The notes beneath the pieces were generated by a model that ran no database searches, was not told the origin of the DNA, and was given only the letters and a program-made list of their open reading frames with translations. Positions 1 to 6,860 of a DNA stretch of 8,663 nt are shown in pieces (the stretch's first letter is position 1; each line of letters starts with the position of its first letter). A program made the translations under genes and the position numbers. The stretch is from an uncultured Saprospiraceae bacterium (GTDB taxonomy: Bacteria > Bacteroidota > Bacteroidia > Chitinophagales > Saprospiraceae), in contig CALLAG010000214.1 in the NCBI GenBank assembly GCA_938002705.1, forward strand, positions 1 through 8,663. Reading direction: 5' to 3'.

Positions 1-1
1 G

Positions 2-67
2 TTATGGAATCTAAGTATAATATCAAAAGCTGGAAAATCAGTAAAAGTAGATATAAGCAAAGAGTAA
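2..67 (+). CDS. possible C-terminal end of a rightward gene cut by the window edge
   Basis: The second forward frame is open from the window edge to a TAA at 65-67. Its 21 residues (LWNLSIISKAGK... ending DISKE) have a mix of hydrophobic, charged and glycine residues that looks like a real protein end. If real, the gene would converge on the thioredoxin-like gene, with the heptad repeat array between the two 3' ends. The first frame is also open, to a TGA at 85-87, but is richer in Lys, Asn and Ser and less convincing. No family can be named from so little sequence. This is a weak call that the flanking sequence would settle. Confidence 0.3.
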   Translation, partial: LWNLSIISKAGKSVKVDISKE

Positions 68-96
68 ACAACTGGAATAATCAGTGACAACTATAA

Positions 97-208
97 ATAA
101 TGGTTAATGGTTAATGATTAATGGTCGATGATTAATTGTTGATGGTTAATTGTTGATGGTTAATGATTAATTGTTAATTGTTGATGATTGATGATTAATT
201 GTTATTAA
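97..208 (+). repeat. degenerate 7-bp tandem repeat array, 16 units
   Basis: Read from position 97, the sequence divides into 16 consecutive 7-mers without any insertion or deletion. The main unit types are TTAATGG, TTAATGA, TTAATTG, TTGATGG and TTGATGA, with consensus TTRATKR. The first (ATAATGG), fifth (TCGATGA) and last (TTATTAA) units are variants. The last unit overlaps the stop codon of the leftward thioredoxin-like gene (complement of 205-207), so the array begins exactly at that gene's end. Neighbouring TTAATGA and TTAATTG units create short dyads such as TTAATGATTAA. The register is read directly from the sequence; any role, such as transcription termination between convergent genes, is not shown. 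Confidence 0.9.
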
Positions 209-801
209 CGTCTTCCGTTCCCTACTGTCTGGACTGGTGGTTGTATATCTGTAGGTCTGATAGCTTTAGAGTTATTCATTTTCTTGGATGTGTAGTCTGT
301 CACAAAGGACTTCCAAGGCATGGACTTGTAGTAATTACCCGCAAAAAAAGTCATGATCATCTCAAAGGTATTCACATCCTGAAAACCTTGAATGGGCTGT
401 ATGACTTTAAGCTTTTCGTCTATAAATACGATAGTCGGAAATCCGATATTTCCATTCATAATCTCTATGGCTAACTCATGGGTCGGTCGCTTACCGAAAC
501 TCTTAGTTTGCTTGTATAATTTGTTATCGAAGATGATCTCTTCCTTGTCCTCTGCATTAAAGTGGATAGGGTAGTAGTTCTCGTTGATATACTTGACTAT
601 GGCAGGATCAGAGAGTGTAGACTTCTCCATTTTAGTACACCACTGACACCAATCAGTGTAGATATCTACAAAAAATTTCTTTTTGTTCTCACTATGTAAT
701 TCTAAAGCTTCTTGCCACGATAACCACTTGATGCCATCTTGTGCAAAAACGCCTCCTGAGAGGAGTAAACTTAGAGTTAATATTAAAAATGACTTTAGCA
801 T
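205..801 (-). CDS. secreted thioredoxin-fold protein (Thioredoxin_7-like)
   Basis: A 198-residue protein probably exported to the periplasm or outer face, where it would reduce or exchange disulfides. Residues 1-20 form a type I signal peptide: a Lys near the start, a Leu-rich core, and VFA before QD with likely cleavage after Ala20. The thioredoxin fold covers about residues 25-155. It has the active-site motif WCQWC (Cys52 and Cys55), preceded by VDIYTD, and the cis-proline Pro122 in GFPTIVFID. The roughly 40-residue tail is polar and Pro/Asn-rich. The ATG at 799-801 puts the signal peptide at the N-terminus; no Shine-Dalgarno site precedes it. The gene is 164 nt downstream of ribD on the same strand and could be read separately. 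The redox partner is unknown. The fold is secure, the exact role is not. Confidence 0.88.
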   Translation of the reverse strand: MLKSFLILTLSLLLSGGVFAQDGIKWLSWQEALELHSENKKKFFVDIYTDWCQWCTKMEKSTLSDPAIVKYINENYYPIHFNAEDKEEIIFDNKLYKQTKSFGKRPTHELAIEIMNGNIGFPTIVFIDEKLKVIQPIQGFQDVNTFEMIMTFFAGNYYKSMPWKSFVTDYTSKKMNNSKAIRPTDIQPPVQTVGNGRR

Positions 802-853
802 CTATTTTAATCTGGGTGAAATTATATTCAAAAAGACAATAATGTAACAACAA

Positions 854-877
854 TTCCAAGACTTGATTCTCTCGGAA
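854..877 (-). terminator. possible stem-loop between ribD and the thioredoxin-like gene
   Basis: On the leftward transcript, TTCCGAGA (complement of 870-877) can pair with TCTTGGAA (complement of 854-861) over 8 bp, including one G-U pair, around an 8-nt loop. The G-U pair would be an A-C mismatch on the opposite strand, so the structure favours leftward RNA. The sequence after it (TTGTTGTTAC) is only moderately U-rich. It could be a weak terminator for the operon ending in ribD or a leader structure for the thioredoxin-like gene. The rest of the 802-965 gap shows nothing I can name. Confidence 0.3.
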
Positions 878-965
878 CCCTTTAATTAAAACAACCTTAA
901 CACTTTTAACAATATATGTGTAGAATGAACACTAATTAAGGAAAATCATCTGTCCCAATTAGAGC

Positions 966-2024
966 TTATTGCACACTTTGAGAACCATCATTTCTCCTGT
1001 ATACATAAGTAATCTCATCATCCTTAATCCTACTCACAGTATATGGTAGTCCAATTATATAAGGCGCCTTGATACCGCTTCTCAGTGGCTGATTATTGGT
1101 TATTACACGAGCTTCATCCCACAAGTCAGTCTCTAAGAACTTCTGTATGGTCTTAGTACCGCCTTCCACGATAAGACTGTAGATTCCTTTATCGAATAAT
1201 ATTCTTAATAAATTCTGTATGAAGCTTTCATCTGCAGATATCTTGATTCTATCCTTATTAAAGCTATCAGAATCTGCAGTGCCTACATCATTAACGAATA
1301 AGGTAGGCGCATCGTCACTACAGACTTTAAGGTGGAGTGGTAATTCCGCTCTCGGATCAAGAACTATTCTCAATGGATCATCTCCTGACCATAATCTTGT
1401 ATTGAGCTGAGGATCATCTATCAGAGCTGTTTGATAACCTACGAGTATACCATCGACCTCAGAACGCCACCTATGGCTTAATATCTTAGAATAATTATTA
1501 GATATAGAGACTGTCTTACCTCGCTTACCTATATAGGCATCACTCGATTGTGCAAACTTGAGTATGACGTAAGGTCTCTTGTTTAGATTCGCTTTGAATG
1601 GCCGTATAAGTTGCTCCCCTTGATTAGATAATAATCCGTGGCTGACTGTGAGGCCTCTAGCTTTAAGTATTTCTATAGATTGTCCAGCTACATCAGGATT
1701 GGGATCTTGTACTGAGAATATAACTTCCTTGATACCATGTTCTATTATCCCATCCGTACATGGAGGCGTTTTCCTATCTATGCAGCATGGCTCCAGAGAC
1801 ACGTATAATGTAGAATCCTTAATGAACTCCTTTTCCTCGGGACTTACACTATTGAGAGCATTGATCTCAGCATGTGGACCTCCATAAGCCTCGTGATATC
1901 CTTCTCCTATGATTCTGTCTTGATACACAAGCACTGCACCTACCTTAGGGTTAGATTTTACATTCTTACCAGCCAGTTTGGCCAGATCAAAACATCGCTG
2001 CATATAATCTTCTGGTGTTGCCAT
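966..2024 (-). CDS. ribD: bifunctional riboflavin biosynthesis deaminase/reductase RibD
   Basis: This cytosolic enzyme catalyses two consecutive steps of riboflavin synthesis: deamination of the diaminopyrimidine phosphate made from GTP, then NADPH-dependent reduction of the ribosyl side chain. The deaminase domain is about residues 1-145, with zinc-site motif HAE (His51, catalytic Glu53) and cysteines Cys80 and Cys89 in EPCC...TPPC. The reductase domain is about 150-350, with VDGILVGYQTALIDDPQLNTR-like substrate motif at 190-210 and IVEGGTK at 285-291. At 352 residues it is of normal length. Between the two zinc cysteines, the common SHHG/SHFG stretch is replaced by Cys-Ile-Asp-Arg (residues 81-84). 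The gene is last in the leftward operon, starting 1 nt after the cysteine desulfurase stop. No FMN riboswitch-like leader precedes it, as expected for an internal operon gene. Confidence 0.95.
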   Translation of the reverse strand: MATPEDYMQRCFDLAKLAGKNVKSNPKVGAVLVYQDRIIGEGYHEAYGGPHAEINALNSVSPEEKEFIKDSTLYVSLEPCCIDRKTPPCTDGIIEHGIKEVIFSVQDPNPDVAGQSIEILKARGLTVSHGLLSNQGEQLIRPFKANLNKRPYVILKFAQSSDAYIGKRGKTVSISNNYSKILSHRWRSEVDGILVGYQTALIDDPQLNTRLWSGDDPLRIVLDPRAELPLHLKVCSDDAPTLFVNDVGTADSDSFNKDRIKISADESFIQNLLRILFDKGIYSLIVEGGTKTIQKFLETDLWDEARVITNNQPLRSGIKAPYIIGLPYTVSRIKDDEITYVYRRNDGSQSVQ

Positions 2025-2025
2025 A

Positions 2026-3165
2026 TTATACTTCTGATGTAGATGGAGTATATTTCTTTAATGTCTCTATCACATAGTCTACTTCTTCTACAGTATTAAA
2101 GTGAGAGAATGAGAATCTTACAGTCTTACGCTGCGGGTCATGGCCTATAGCGGCCAGGACATGAGAGTCGTTCTCTACACCAGAACTACAAGCACTTCCT
2201 GATGATGCACAGATACCACTGATATCAAGATTCATCATAAGCAAGTCTGACTTCTCTGTATGCGGAAACGACATACTGAGGATATTATAAGCACACTGAT
2301 TAGTAATTCCGTTAACCTTAATGTCTTTGAGCTGTTCTGATGCTTTGTATATGAAGTGGGATTTTAAGTTAGTCACTATTTCCTTTCTCTCCGCCATCTC
2401 AGTATAGGCGATCTCAAGTGCTTTGGACATGCCGGCTATGCTATATATATTTTCTGTACCTGATCTGATACCTCTCTCCTGATCACCACCATGTACTAAT
2501 GGGCTGATCATATTTTCGTTTTTGATATAAATAAATCCTACGCCTTTAGGAGCAAAGAATTTGTGTGCAGATCCACATAGGAAACTCACTTTAGTTTCTT
2601 GTACATTAAGAGGGTACTTACCCATAGATTGTGATGTGTCACAATTAAATAATGCATCATGCCTGATACAGAGTTCTGATATCAGATCGATGTCATGCAT
2701 CGTTCCTATTTCGTTATTGACATGCATAAGACTGACGAGTTTCTTATCCTCATCTGCTGATAATATTTCTTCTAATTGGCTATGATTAATATGTCCACTC
2801 TCGTCTACATCTAAGTAAGTCACCTTAGCAAGATTATTCTGACTAACGTAGTCTAATGTGTGTAAGACGCAGTGATGCTCAGTAGGGCTTGATATTATGT
2901 GCTTTACACCCAAGTCTCTTACAGAACACAGTAAGGCCATGTTATTAGATTCTGTAGCTCCGGAGGTAAAAAATATTTCGCCCGTAGAGGCGCCTAATAA
3001 AGATGCTATGACCTTACGAGATTCTTCTATGACGATCTTAGCTTCTCTTCCTTTTCTATGTATAGATGAAGGATTACCGTAGTTATCTGAGATAATTGCC
3101 TTCATAACGTCCTGTACTTCAGTCAGTAACGGCGTCGTCGAAGCATTGTCAAAATATACATTCAT
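2026..3165 (-). CDS. cysteine desulfurase, NifS/IscS-like (class V PLP enzyme)
   Basis: A PLP enzyme that removes sulfur from L-cysteine, giving alanine and an enzyme-bound persulfide used for iron-sulfur clusters or thiolated molecules. The 379 residues carry the family landmarks in order: FDNASTTP near the start, NPSSIH at 31-36, SGATESNN at 68-75, EHH with the ring-stacking His97, Asp176 and Gln179 of the cofactor pocket, SAHK with the PLP lysine Lys202, RSGTEN at 234-239, and the catalytic loop SSGSACSSG with Cys326. The loop form fits group I (NifS/IscS) rather than group II (SufS). It starts 18 nt after the stop of the other class V enzyme and ends 1 nt before ribD. No IscU or SUF scaffold gene is adjacent, so the sulfur acceptor cannot be told from context; a general IscS-type or tRNA-thiolation role is possible. 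Confidence 0.93.
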   Translation of the reverse strand: MNVYFDNASTTPLLTEVQDVMKAIISDNYGNPSSIHRKGREAKIVIEESRKVIASLLGASTGEIFFTSGATESNNMALLCSVRDLGVKHIISSPTEHHCVLHTLDYVSQNNLAKVTYLDVDESGHINHSQLEEILSADEDKKLVSLMHVNNEIGTMHDIDLISELCIRHDALFNCDTSQSMGKYPLNVQETKVSFLCGSAHKFFAPKGVGFIYIKNENMISPLVHGGDQERGIRSGTENIYSIAGMSKALEIAYTEMAERKEIVTNLKSHFIYKASEQLKDIKVNGITNQCAYNILSMSFPHTEKSDLLMMNLDISGICASSGSACSSGVENDSHVLAAIGHDPQRKTVRFSFSHFNTVEEVDYVIETLKKYTPSTSEV

Positions 3166-3183
3166 AAGAAAGACTTAATCCTA

Positions 3184-4689
3184 TTAGGCTTGAAATTTAG
3201 AAAACATATCATCAACAAGACACTCTTCCATAATGCCTTTCTCACGATGTACGAATTCATTAATGTTACTGTGATACGTATATTTTCTACTCCACTCTTC
3301 ATGATTTTCTGCTACTTGCTGTATCGCATCAGCTATATATTCTGCTTCTGCATTAGTCATAAGTGGATGTACTGATAATCTAATCCAACCTGGCTTAGCT
3401 GTGTTATCGCCGAAGTTAATCTTATCAGTAATTGACTTAGAAAGATCTTTGCTTACTTGTAATAAGAAGTGACCATATGTACCAGCACAAGAACAGCCTC
3501 CTCTTGTCTGTATACCGAACTTATCATTCAGTAACTTAACAGCAAGATTATAGTGTAAGTCATCTATATAGAATGATAATGCTCCTATACGTTCTTGTAT
3601 ATTATCAGCTAGAATATTGACATTAGGGATGGCTTTTAATCTGGGCCATATGATGTCTAATAATTCACGCTCTCTTGCTGACATATTAGGTACGCCCATC
3701 TCATCTTTGATGAGCATAGCTAAGCTGACCTTGATCGTCTGTAAGAATGCTGGCGTGCCTCCATCTTCTCTTGCTTCTATCTCCTCATAATACTTATGCT
3801 CTCCCCATGGATTAGTCCAGTCTACAGTGCCACCTCCTGGATTATCAGGTACACTATTGTTATACAAATCTTTATTGAATACAAGTATACCAGTGGTACC
3901 AGGACCTCCCAGAAACTTATGTGGCGAGAAGTATATCGCATCAAGGTAAGCCTGTGGTCTTCCCGCAGGATGCATGTCTATATCTATGTATGGTGCAGAA
4001 GCTGCAAAGTCTACAAAACATAATCCGCCGTACTCATGTAACATCTCGGCGATATCATGATATGGTGTAAATATGCCCGTTACATTACTGCATGAGGTTA
4101 CTGCAGCGATGATGTCTTTGCGATGCTTATTAGCTTCTAATATTTTCTTGAGGTTCTTAAGACAGAAAAGTCCCTCAGAACAAGGTTCTATAACAACAAC
4201 ATCTGCCTTAGTCTCCAGCCAGCTTGTCTGATTAGAGTGATGTTCCATATGGCTTAATATGACCAGTGGTCTATCCTCTATCTTGACATGTTCTCTGTAT
4301 GACTCATGTATTCTGTAACCCAATATTCTCTGTAACTTATTGACTACACCCGTCATGCCTGAGCAAGAAGATATTAATACATCTTCGTCGGTTGCATTGA
4401 CATGATTCTTGATAATCTTTCTTGCCTTCTTATAGGCTAATGTCATCGTACAGCCCGTCGTTGTTGTATTAGTATGCGTATTAGCCACATAAGGCCCCAT
4501 CTCATTAGTCAGGAAATCTTCTATAGGCTGATATAATCGTCCACTTGCTATCCAGTCCGCATATATCAATCTCTTAGGACCTTCTGGGGTAGAAATATCA
4601 TGACCATAACCGACTGTGTTATCTCGAAATTTCTGAAAGTGTTGCTCTAATGAGATTTGAGTTTCTTGAGTTTGGATATCGTTAGTCAT
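3184..4689 (-). CDS. class V-fold PLP enzyme of unknown function, cysteine-desulfurase-like
   Basis: A 501-residue cytosolic PLP enzyme of the class V aminotransferase superfamily, of a type familiar from Bacteroidetes genomes but without an assigned reaction as far as I know. Visible landmarks are IYADWIASGRLY at 42-53, THTNTTTTG at 71-79, HMEHH with a stacking histidine near 150, the PLP-phosphate-pairing Asp227 in VDFAASAP, and SPHKFLGGPGT with the likely Schiff-base Lys258. A Cys-rich loop RGGCSCAGTYGH (Cys399, Cys401) sits where desulfurases hold their catalytic Cys. About 60 residues after the domain (440-501) are helical and charged. The ATG overlaps the 3' end of glmM by 8 nt, suggesting translational coupling, and the cysteine desulfurase follows. 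It may act on sulfur or selenium; an ordinary lyase or transaminase role cannot be excluded. Confidence 0.88.
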   Translation of the reverse strand: MTNDIQTQETQISLEQHFQKFRDNTVGYGHDISTPEGPKRLIYADWIASGRLYQPIEDFLTNEMGPYVANTHTNTTTTGCTMTLAYKKARKIIKNHVNATDEDVLISSCSGMTGVVNKLQRILGYRIHESYREHVKIEDRPLVILSHMEHHSNQTSWLETKADVVVIEPCSEGLFCLKNLKKILEANKHRKDIIAAVTSCSNVTGIFTPYHDIAEMLHEYGGLCFVDFAASAPYIDIDMHPAGRPQAYLDAIYFSPHKFLGGPGTTGILVFNKDLYNNSVPDNPGGGTVDWTNPWGEHKYYEEIEAREDGGTPAFLQTIKVSLAMLIKDEMGVPNMSARERELLDIIWPRLKAIPNVNILADNIQERIGALSFYIDDLHYNLAVKLLNDKFGIQTRGGCSCAGTYGHFLLQVSKDLSKSITDKINFGDNTAKPGWIRLSVHPLMTNAEAEYIADAIQQVAENHEEWSRKYTYHSNINEFVHREKGIMEECLVDDMFSKFQA

Positions 4690-6052
4690 TGATCATTGCT
4701 ATTATTGGTTTGATTAAATCTTCAGCTTCTTGTTCGGTTTTAGCTTCAGCTATTACTCTGATTATTGGTTCTGTATTAGACTCTCTGAGATGTACCCATC
4801 CATTACTGAAATCTATCTTTAAGCCATCCTCTTCATTAATGCTTTCGTTAAGATATTTGTTTTTGACCACATTAAGAAGTTTCTTGACATCCGTATTTTT
4901 ATCAAGATCTATTTTGTGCTTTATGATCTCATATTTGGGGTAGCTTTCTTTGAGTGCACTCAAGCTGACACCTTCGTCTACAAGATGATTCATGATAAGT
5001 ACAATACCTGCTAAGGCATCTCTGCCGTAATGCAGATCTGGTAATATCACACCACCATTGCCTTCACCACCTATAGCGGCATTGACAGCTTTCATCTTAG
5101 TGACGACATTGACTTCTCCTACTGCTGATGCATGATATTCTTGTCCATGCTTCTTACTTATATCTGCTAAGGCTCTGGTAGAAGAGAGATTAGATACCGT
5201 AGCACCTTTCTTGTACTTCAATACAAAATCTGATGCAGCCACAATAGTGTATTCTTCACTGAACATAGATCCATCCTCACATACGAGTACTAATCTATCG
5301 ACATCAGGATCTACTGCGATTCCCATATCGCTTCCAGTTTCTTTCACCTTGTCACTGAGATCCTTGAGATTAGCCGGTACAGGCTCTGGATTATGACTAA
5401 AATCTCCAGTTACTTCAGCATGTATCAGAGTATATTCGCAACCTAACTTATCCATCAATGGAGGCAATGCAATAGCTCCAGTAGAATTGATACAATCTAT
5501 GACTACTTTAAATTTTCTATTCTTAATCTTCTCCACATCTACATATGATAAAGCCAATATCTGCTCTATATGATAATCTATAGATGTCTCATCAGTACTT
5601 TCCTTACCCAACTTATCCACCGTAGCAAAGTTGAATGCTCTCTTCTCTGCTAAGGCTAATATCGTTTCTCCTATCTTCTGATCTACAAATTCGCCTTTAG
5701 AATCCAGCATTTTAAGAGCGTTCCACTCCTTAGGATTATGACTTGCCGTGAATATAATACCACCACCAGCACTATGATGTGTAACAGCCATCTCAACGGT
5801 AGGCGTCGTAGAATAACCTAAGTTAATCACATCGATACCTAAGCTCAATAGTGTATTAACTGCCAGAGCAGAGACTATCTCGCCAGATATACGTCCATCC
5901 CGACCGACGACGACCTTAGGCTCATTACCACTCTCTAATAACCACTGCCCATAAGCCGCTGTCATCTCCACAATATCTATAGGAGTCAGATTGTCTCCTG
6001 GTACACCACCTATAGTACCTCGCATGCCTGAAATAGACTTTTTTATAGCCAT
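4682..6052 (-). CDS. glmM: phosphoglucosamine mutase (alpha-D-phosphohexomutase family)
   Basis: It interconverts glucosamine-6-phosphate and glucosamine-1-phosphate on the way to UDP-GlcNAc for peptidoglycan and surface polysaccharides. The 456 residues show the four phosphohexomutase signatures: the phosphoserine loop TASHNP with Ser104, the magnesium loop DPDVDR with Asp248, Asp250 and Asp252, the sugar-specificity loop GEGNGG at 329-334, and the phosphate-binding RESNTEP at 423-429. The N-terminus (SISGMRGTIGG) is complete. The sugar loop is the GEGNGG form shared with archaeal-type enzymes, not the GEQSGH of E. coli GlmM, so the substrate is assigned by family and phylum. It is first in the leftward operon and overlaps the next gene by 8 nt. 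The main uncertainty is specificity (glucosamine versus glucose or mannose phosphate). Confidence 0.87.
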   Translation of the reverse strand: MAIKKSISGMRGTIGGVPGDNLTPIDIVEMTAAYGQWLLESGNEPKVVVGRDGRISGEIVSALAVNTLLSLGIDVINLGYSTTPTVEMAVTHHSAGGGIIFTASHNPKEWNALKMLDSKGEFVDQKIGETILALAEKRAFNFATVDKLGKESTDETSIDYHIEQILALSYVDVEKIKNRKFKVVIDCINSTGAIALPPLMDKLGCEYTLIHAEVTGDFSHNPEPVPANLKDLSDKVKETGSDMGIAVDPDVDRLVLVCEDGSMFSEEYTIVAASDFVLKYKKGATVSNLSSTRALADISKKHGQEYHASAVGEVNVVTKMKAVNAAIGGEGNGGVILPDLHYGRDALAGIVLIMNHLVDEGVSLSALKESYPKYEIIKHKIDLDKNTDVKKLLNVVKNKYLNESINEEDGLKIDFSNGWVHLRESNTEPIIRVIAEAKTEQEAEDLIKPIIAMIND

Positions 6053-6066
6053 TATATAGTTTTCTA

Positions 6067-6074
6067 CAAATCTA
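6067..6074 (-). promoter_or_regulatory. possible Bacteroidetes -7 promoter box for the glmM operon
   Basis: Read leftward, the sequence is TAGATTTG, an exact match to the Bacteroidetes -7 consensus TAnnTTTG. It ends 14 nt before the glmM ATG, so transcription from it would give a very short leader. No convincing TTG -33 box lies 19-21 nt upstream. An 8-bp match of this degeneracy in AT-rich DNA can occur by chance, so the call rests mainly on position in the divergent gap before an operon. Confidence 0.3.
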
Positions 6075-6244
6075 TAAATTATGGGTGCTTTAGCTTACTA
6101 TTTATCCTTAAATTCCTAAATACTTATCTTAAAACTTGAGCATAACTATAAGATTTAACTCATGGTATATTTATCACTCTCATAGATAATGCCCTTAAGT
6201 ATCTTATAACTATCTTGTAGACCAATTTTAATGGAAGTATTGTT

Positions 6245-6279
6245 CCATTAATAATTTACCATTAACCACTAACAATTAT
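6245..6279 (-). repeat. five-unit 7-bp tandem repeat, reverse orientation
   Basis: On the leftward strand this reads ATAATTG, TTAGTGG, TTAATGG, TAAATTA, TTAATGG: five 7-mers in unbroken register and of the same family as the arrays at 97-208 and 7733-7802, but with the G/T-rich strand reversed. It supplies the in-frame stop (TAA at 6270-6272) that fixes the upstream limit of the PAP2 reading frame and ends 2 nt before that gene's TTG. The short length and degeneracy make it less certain than the other arrays, but two units are exact TTAATGG. Confidence 0.7.
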
Positions 6280-6281
6280 TT

Positions 6282-6860
6282 TTGGAAAGCCTATTACACA
6301 TAGATCTTCAGTTATTCCACGCTATCAATGGGGGAGCAGATATTCCTATTATTACTGATATTCTGATTATATGTAGACATAAGCTGTTTTGGATTCCTCT
6401 GTACCTTTTTATCCTTAGCTATATTATAGCTAACTATGGCCGTAAGAAGTGGTTTGTAGTTGCATTCTTAGCATTTACAGTATTGATGACTGATACTCTA
6501 AGTAGCAGACTGATCAAGAAGAACACAGAGAGGCTCAGGCCCTGTAATACGGAACAAGTCCAAGCCATCAGCCGTATACACTGTGGTCATGGATATAGCT
6601 TCCCTTCCAGTCATGCCACTAATCATTTTGGTATAGCTACTTTCCTATTTTTACTCTTCGGATACTTCAGAAAACGATACTTGTTCTTCCTGTGGGCAGG
6701 ACTTATATCGATAGCACAAGTCTATGTCGGCGTGCATTATCCATCAGATATTATTGCTGGTGCCTTATTAGGTATCGCTATCGGTTATATAAGCTATAGA
6801 ATATTTGATAGCTTAGCGCAAATATTATACAACAAAGAAAAAGAGATTCATGTCATATAA
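6282..6860 (+). CDS. PAP2-family integral membrane phosphatase
   Basis: A 192-residue membrane phosphatase, probably acting on lipid phosphates such as undecaprenyl diphosphate, phosphatidic acid or lipid A. The three PAP2 motifs are present: Lys79 to Arg86-Pro87 (KxxxxxxRP), SFPSSH with His111, and the third motif with nucleophile His152 and Asp156 in VHYPSD. About five membrane segments can be seen near 24-50, 56-72, 115-128, 133-149 and 156-175. In motif three the usual Ser-Arg is Ala145-Gln146. The start is TTG at 6282: a stop at 6270-6272 blocks any earlier start, the next Met (residue 69) is too late, and the resulting N-terminus (MESLLHIDLQLFHAING) matches the family pattern. No Shine-Dalgarno site is visible. 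The 3' end overlaps folD by 11 nt. The substrate is not determined. Confidence 0.88.
   Translation: MESLLHIDLQLFHAINGGADIPIITDILIICRHKLFWIPLYLFILSYIIANYGRKKWFVVAFLAFTVLMTDTLSSRLIKKNTERLRPCNTEQVQAISRIHCGHGYSFPSSHATNHFGIATFLFLLFGYFRKRYLFFLWAGLISIAQVYVGVHYPSDIIAGALLGIAIGYISYRIFDSLAQILYNKEKEIHVI

Larger units (their letters stand above)
6053..6281. promoter_or_regulatory. divergent intergenic region between the glmM operon and PAP2-folD
   Basis: This 229-nt AT-rich gap must hold the start signals of both transcription units. It contains the TAGATTTG box near glmM, a separated inverted repeat (TATAAGAT at 6147-6154 and ATCTTATA at 6201-6208, 46 nt apart), and a near-match to the -7 box for the rightward genes (TATCTTG at 6211-6217, one T short). 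Its right end is a reverse-oriented heptad array that stops 2 nt before the PAP2 start. No small open frame or RNA gene was recognised. Confidence 0.45.

Noticed and set aside
199..474. A 91-codon forward frame opposite the thioredoxin-like gene
   Set aside because: It begins in the repeat array and lies antisense to a gene with a clear signal peptide and WCxWC motif. No recognisable domain.
802..965. Possible heptad array or promoter box upstream of the thioredoxin-like gene
   Set aside because: Some TTAA-containing words occur (for example TTTAATTAAA at 881-890), but no 7-bp register holds and no TAnnTTTG box is seen on the leftward strand.
6277..6284. TATTTTTG, an exact match to the -7 promoter consensus on the + strand
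   Set aside because: It overlaps the PAP2 TTG start codon, so transcription from it would begin inside the gene. It also lacks a -33 TTG at a suitable spacing.
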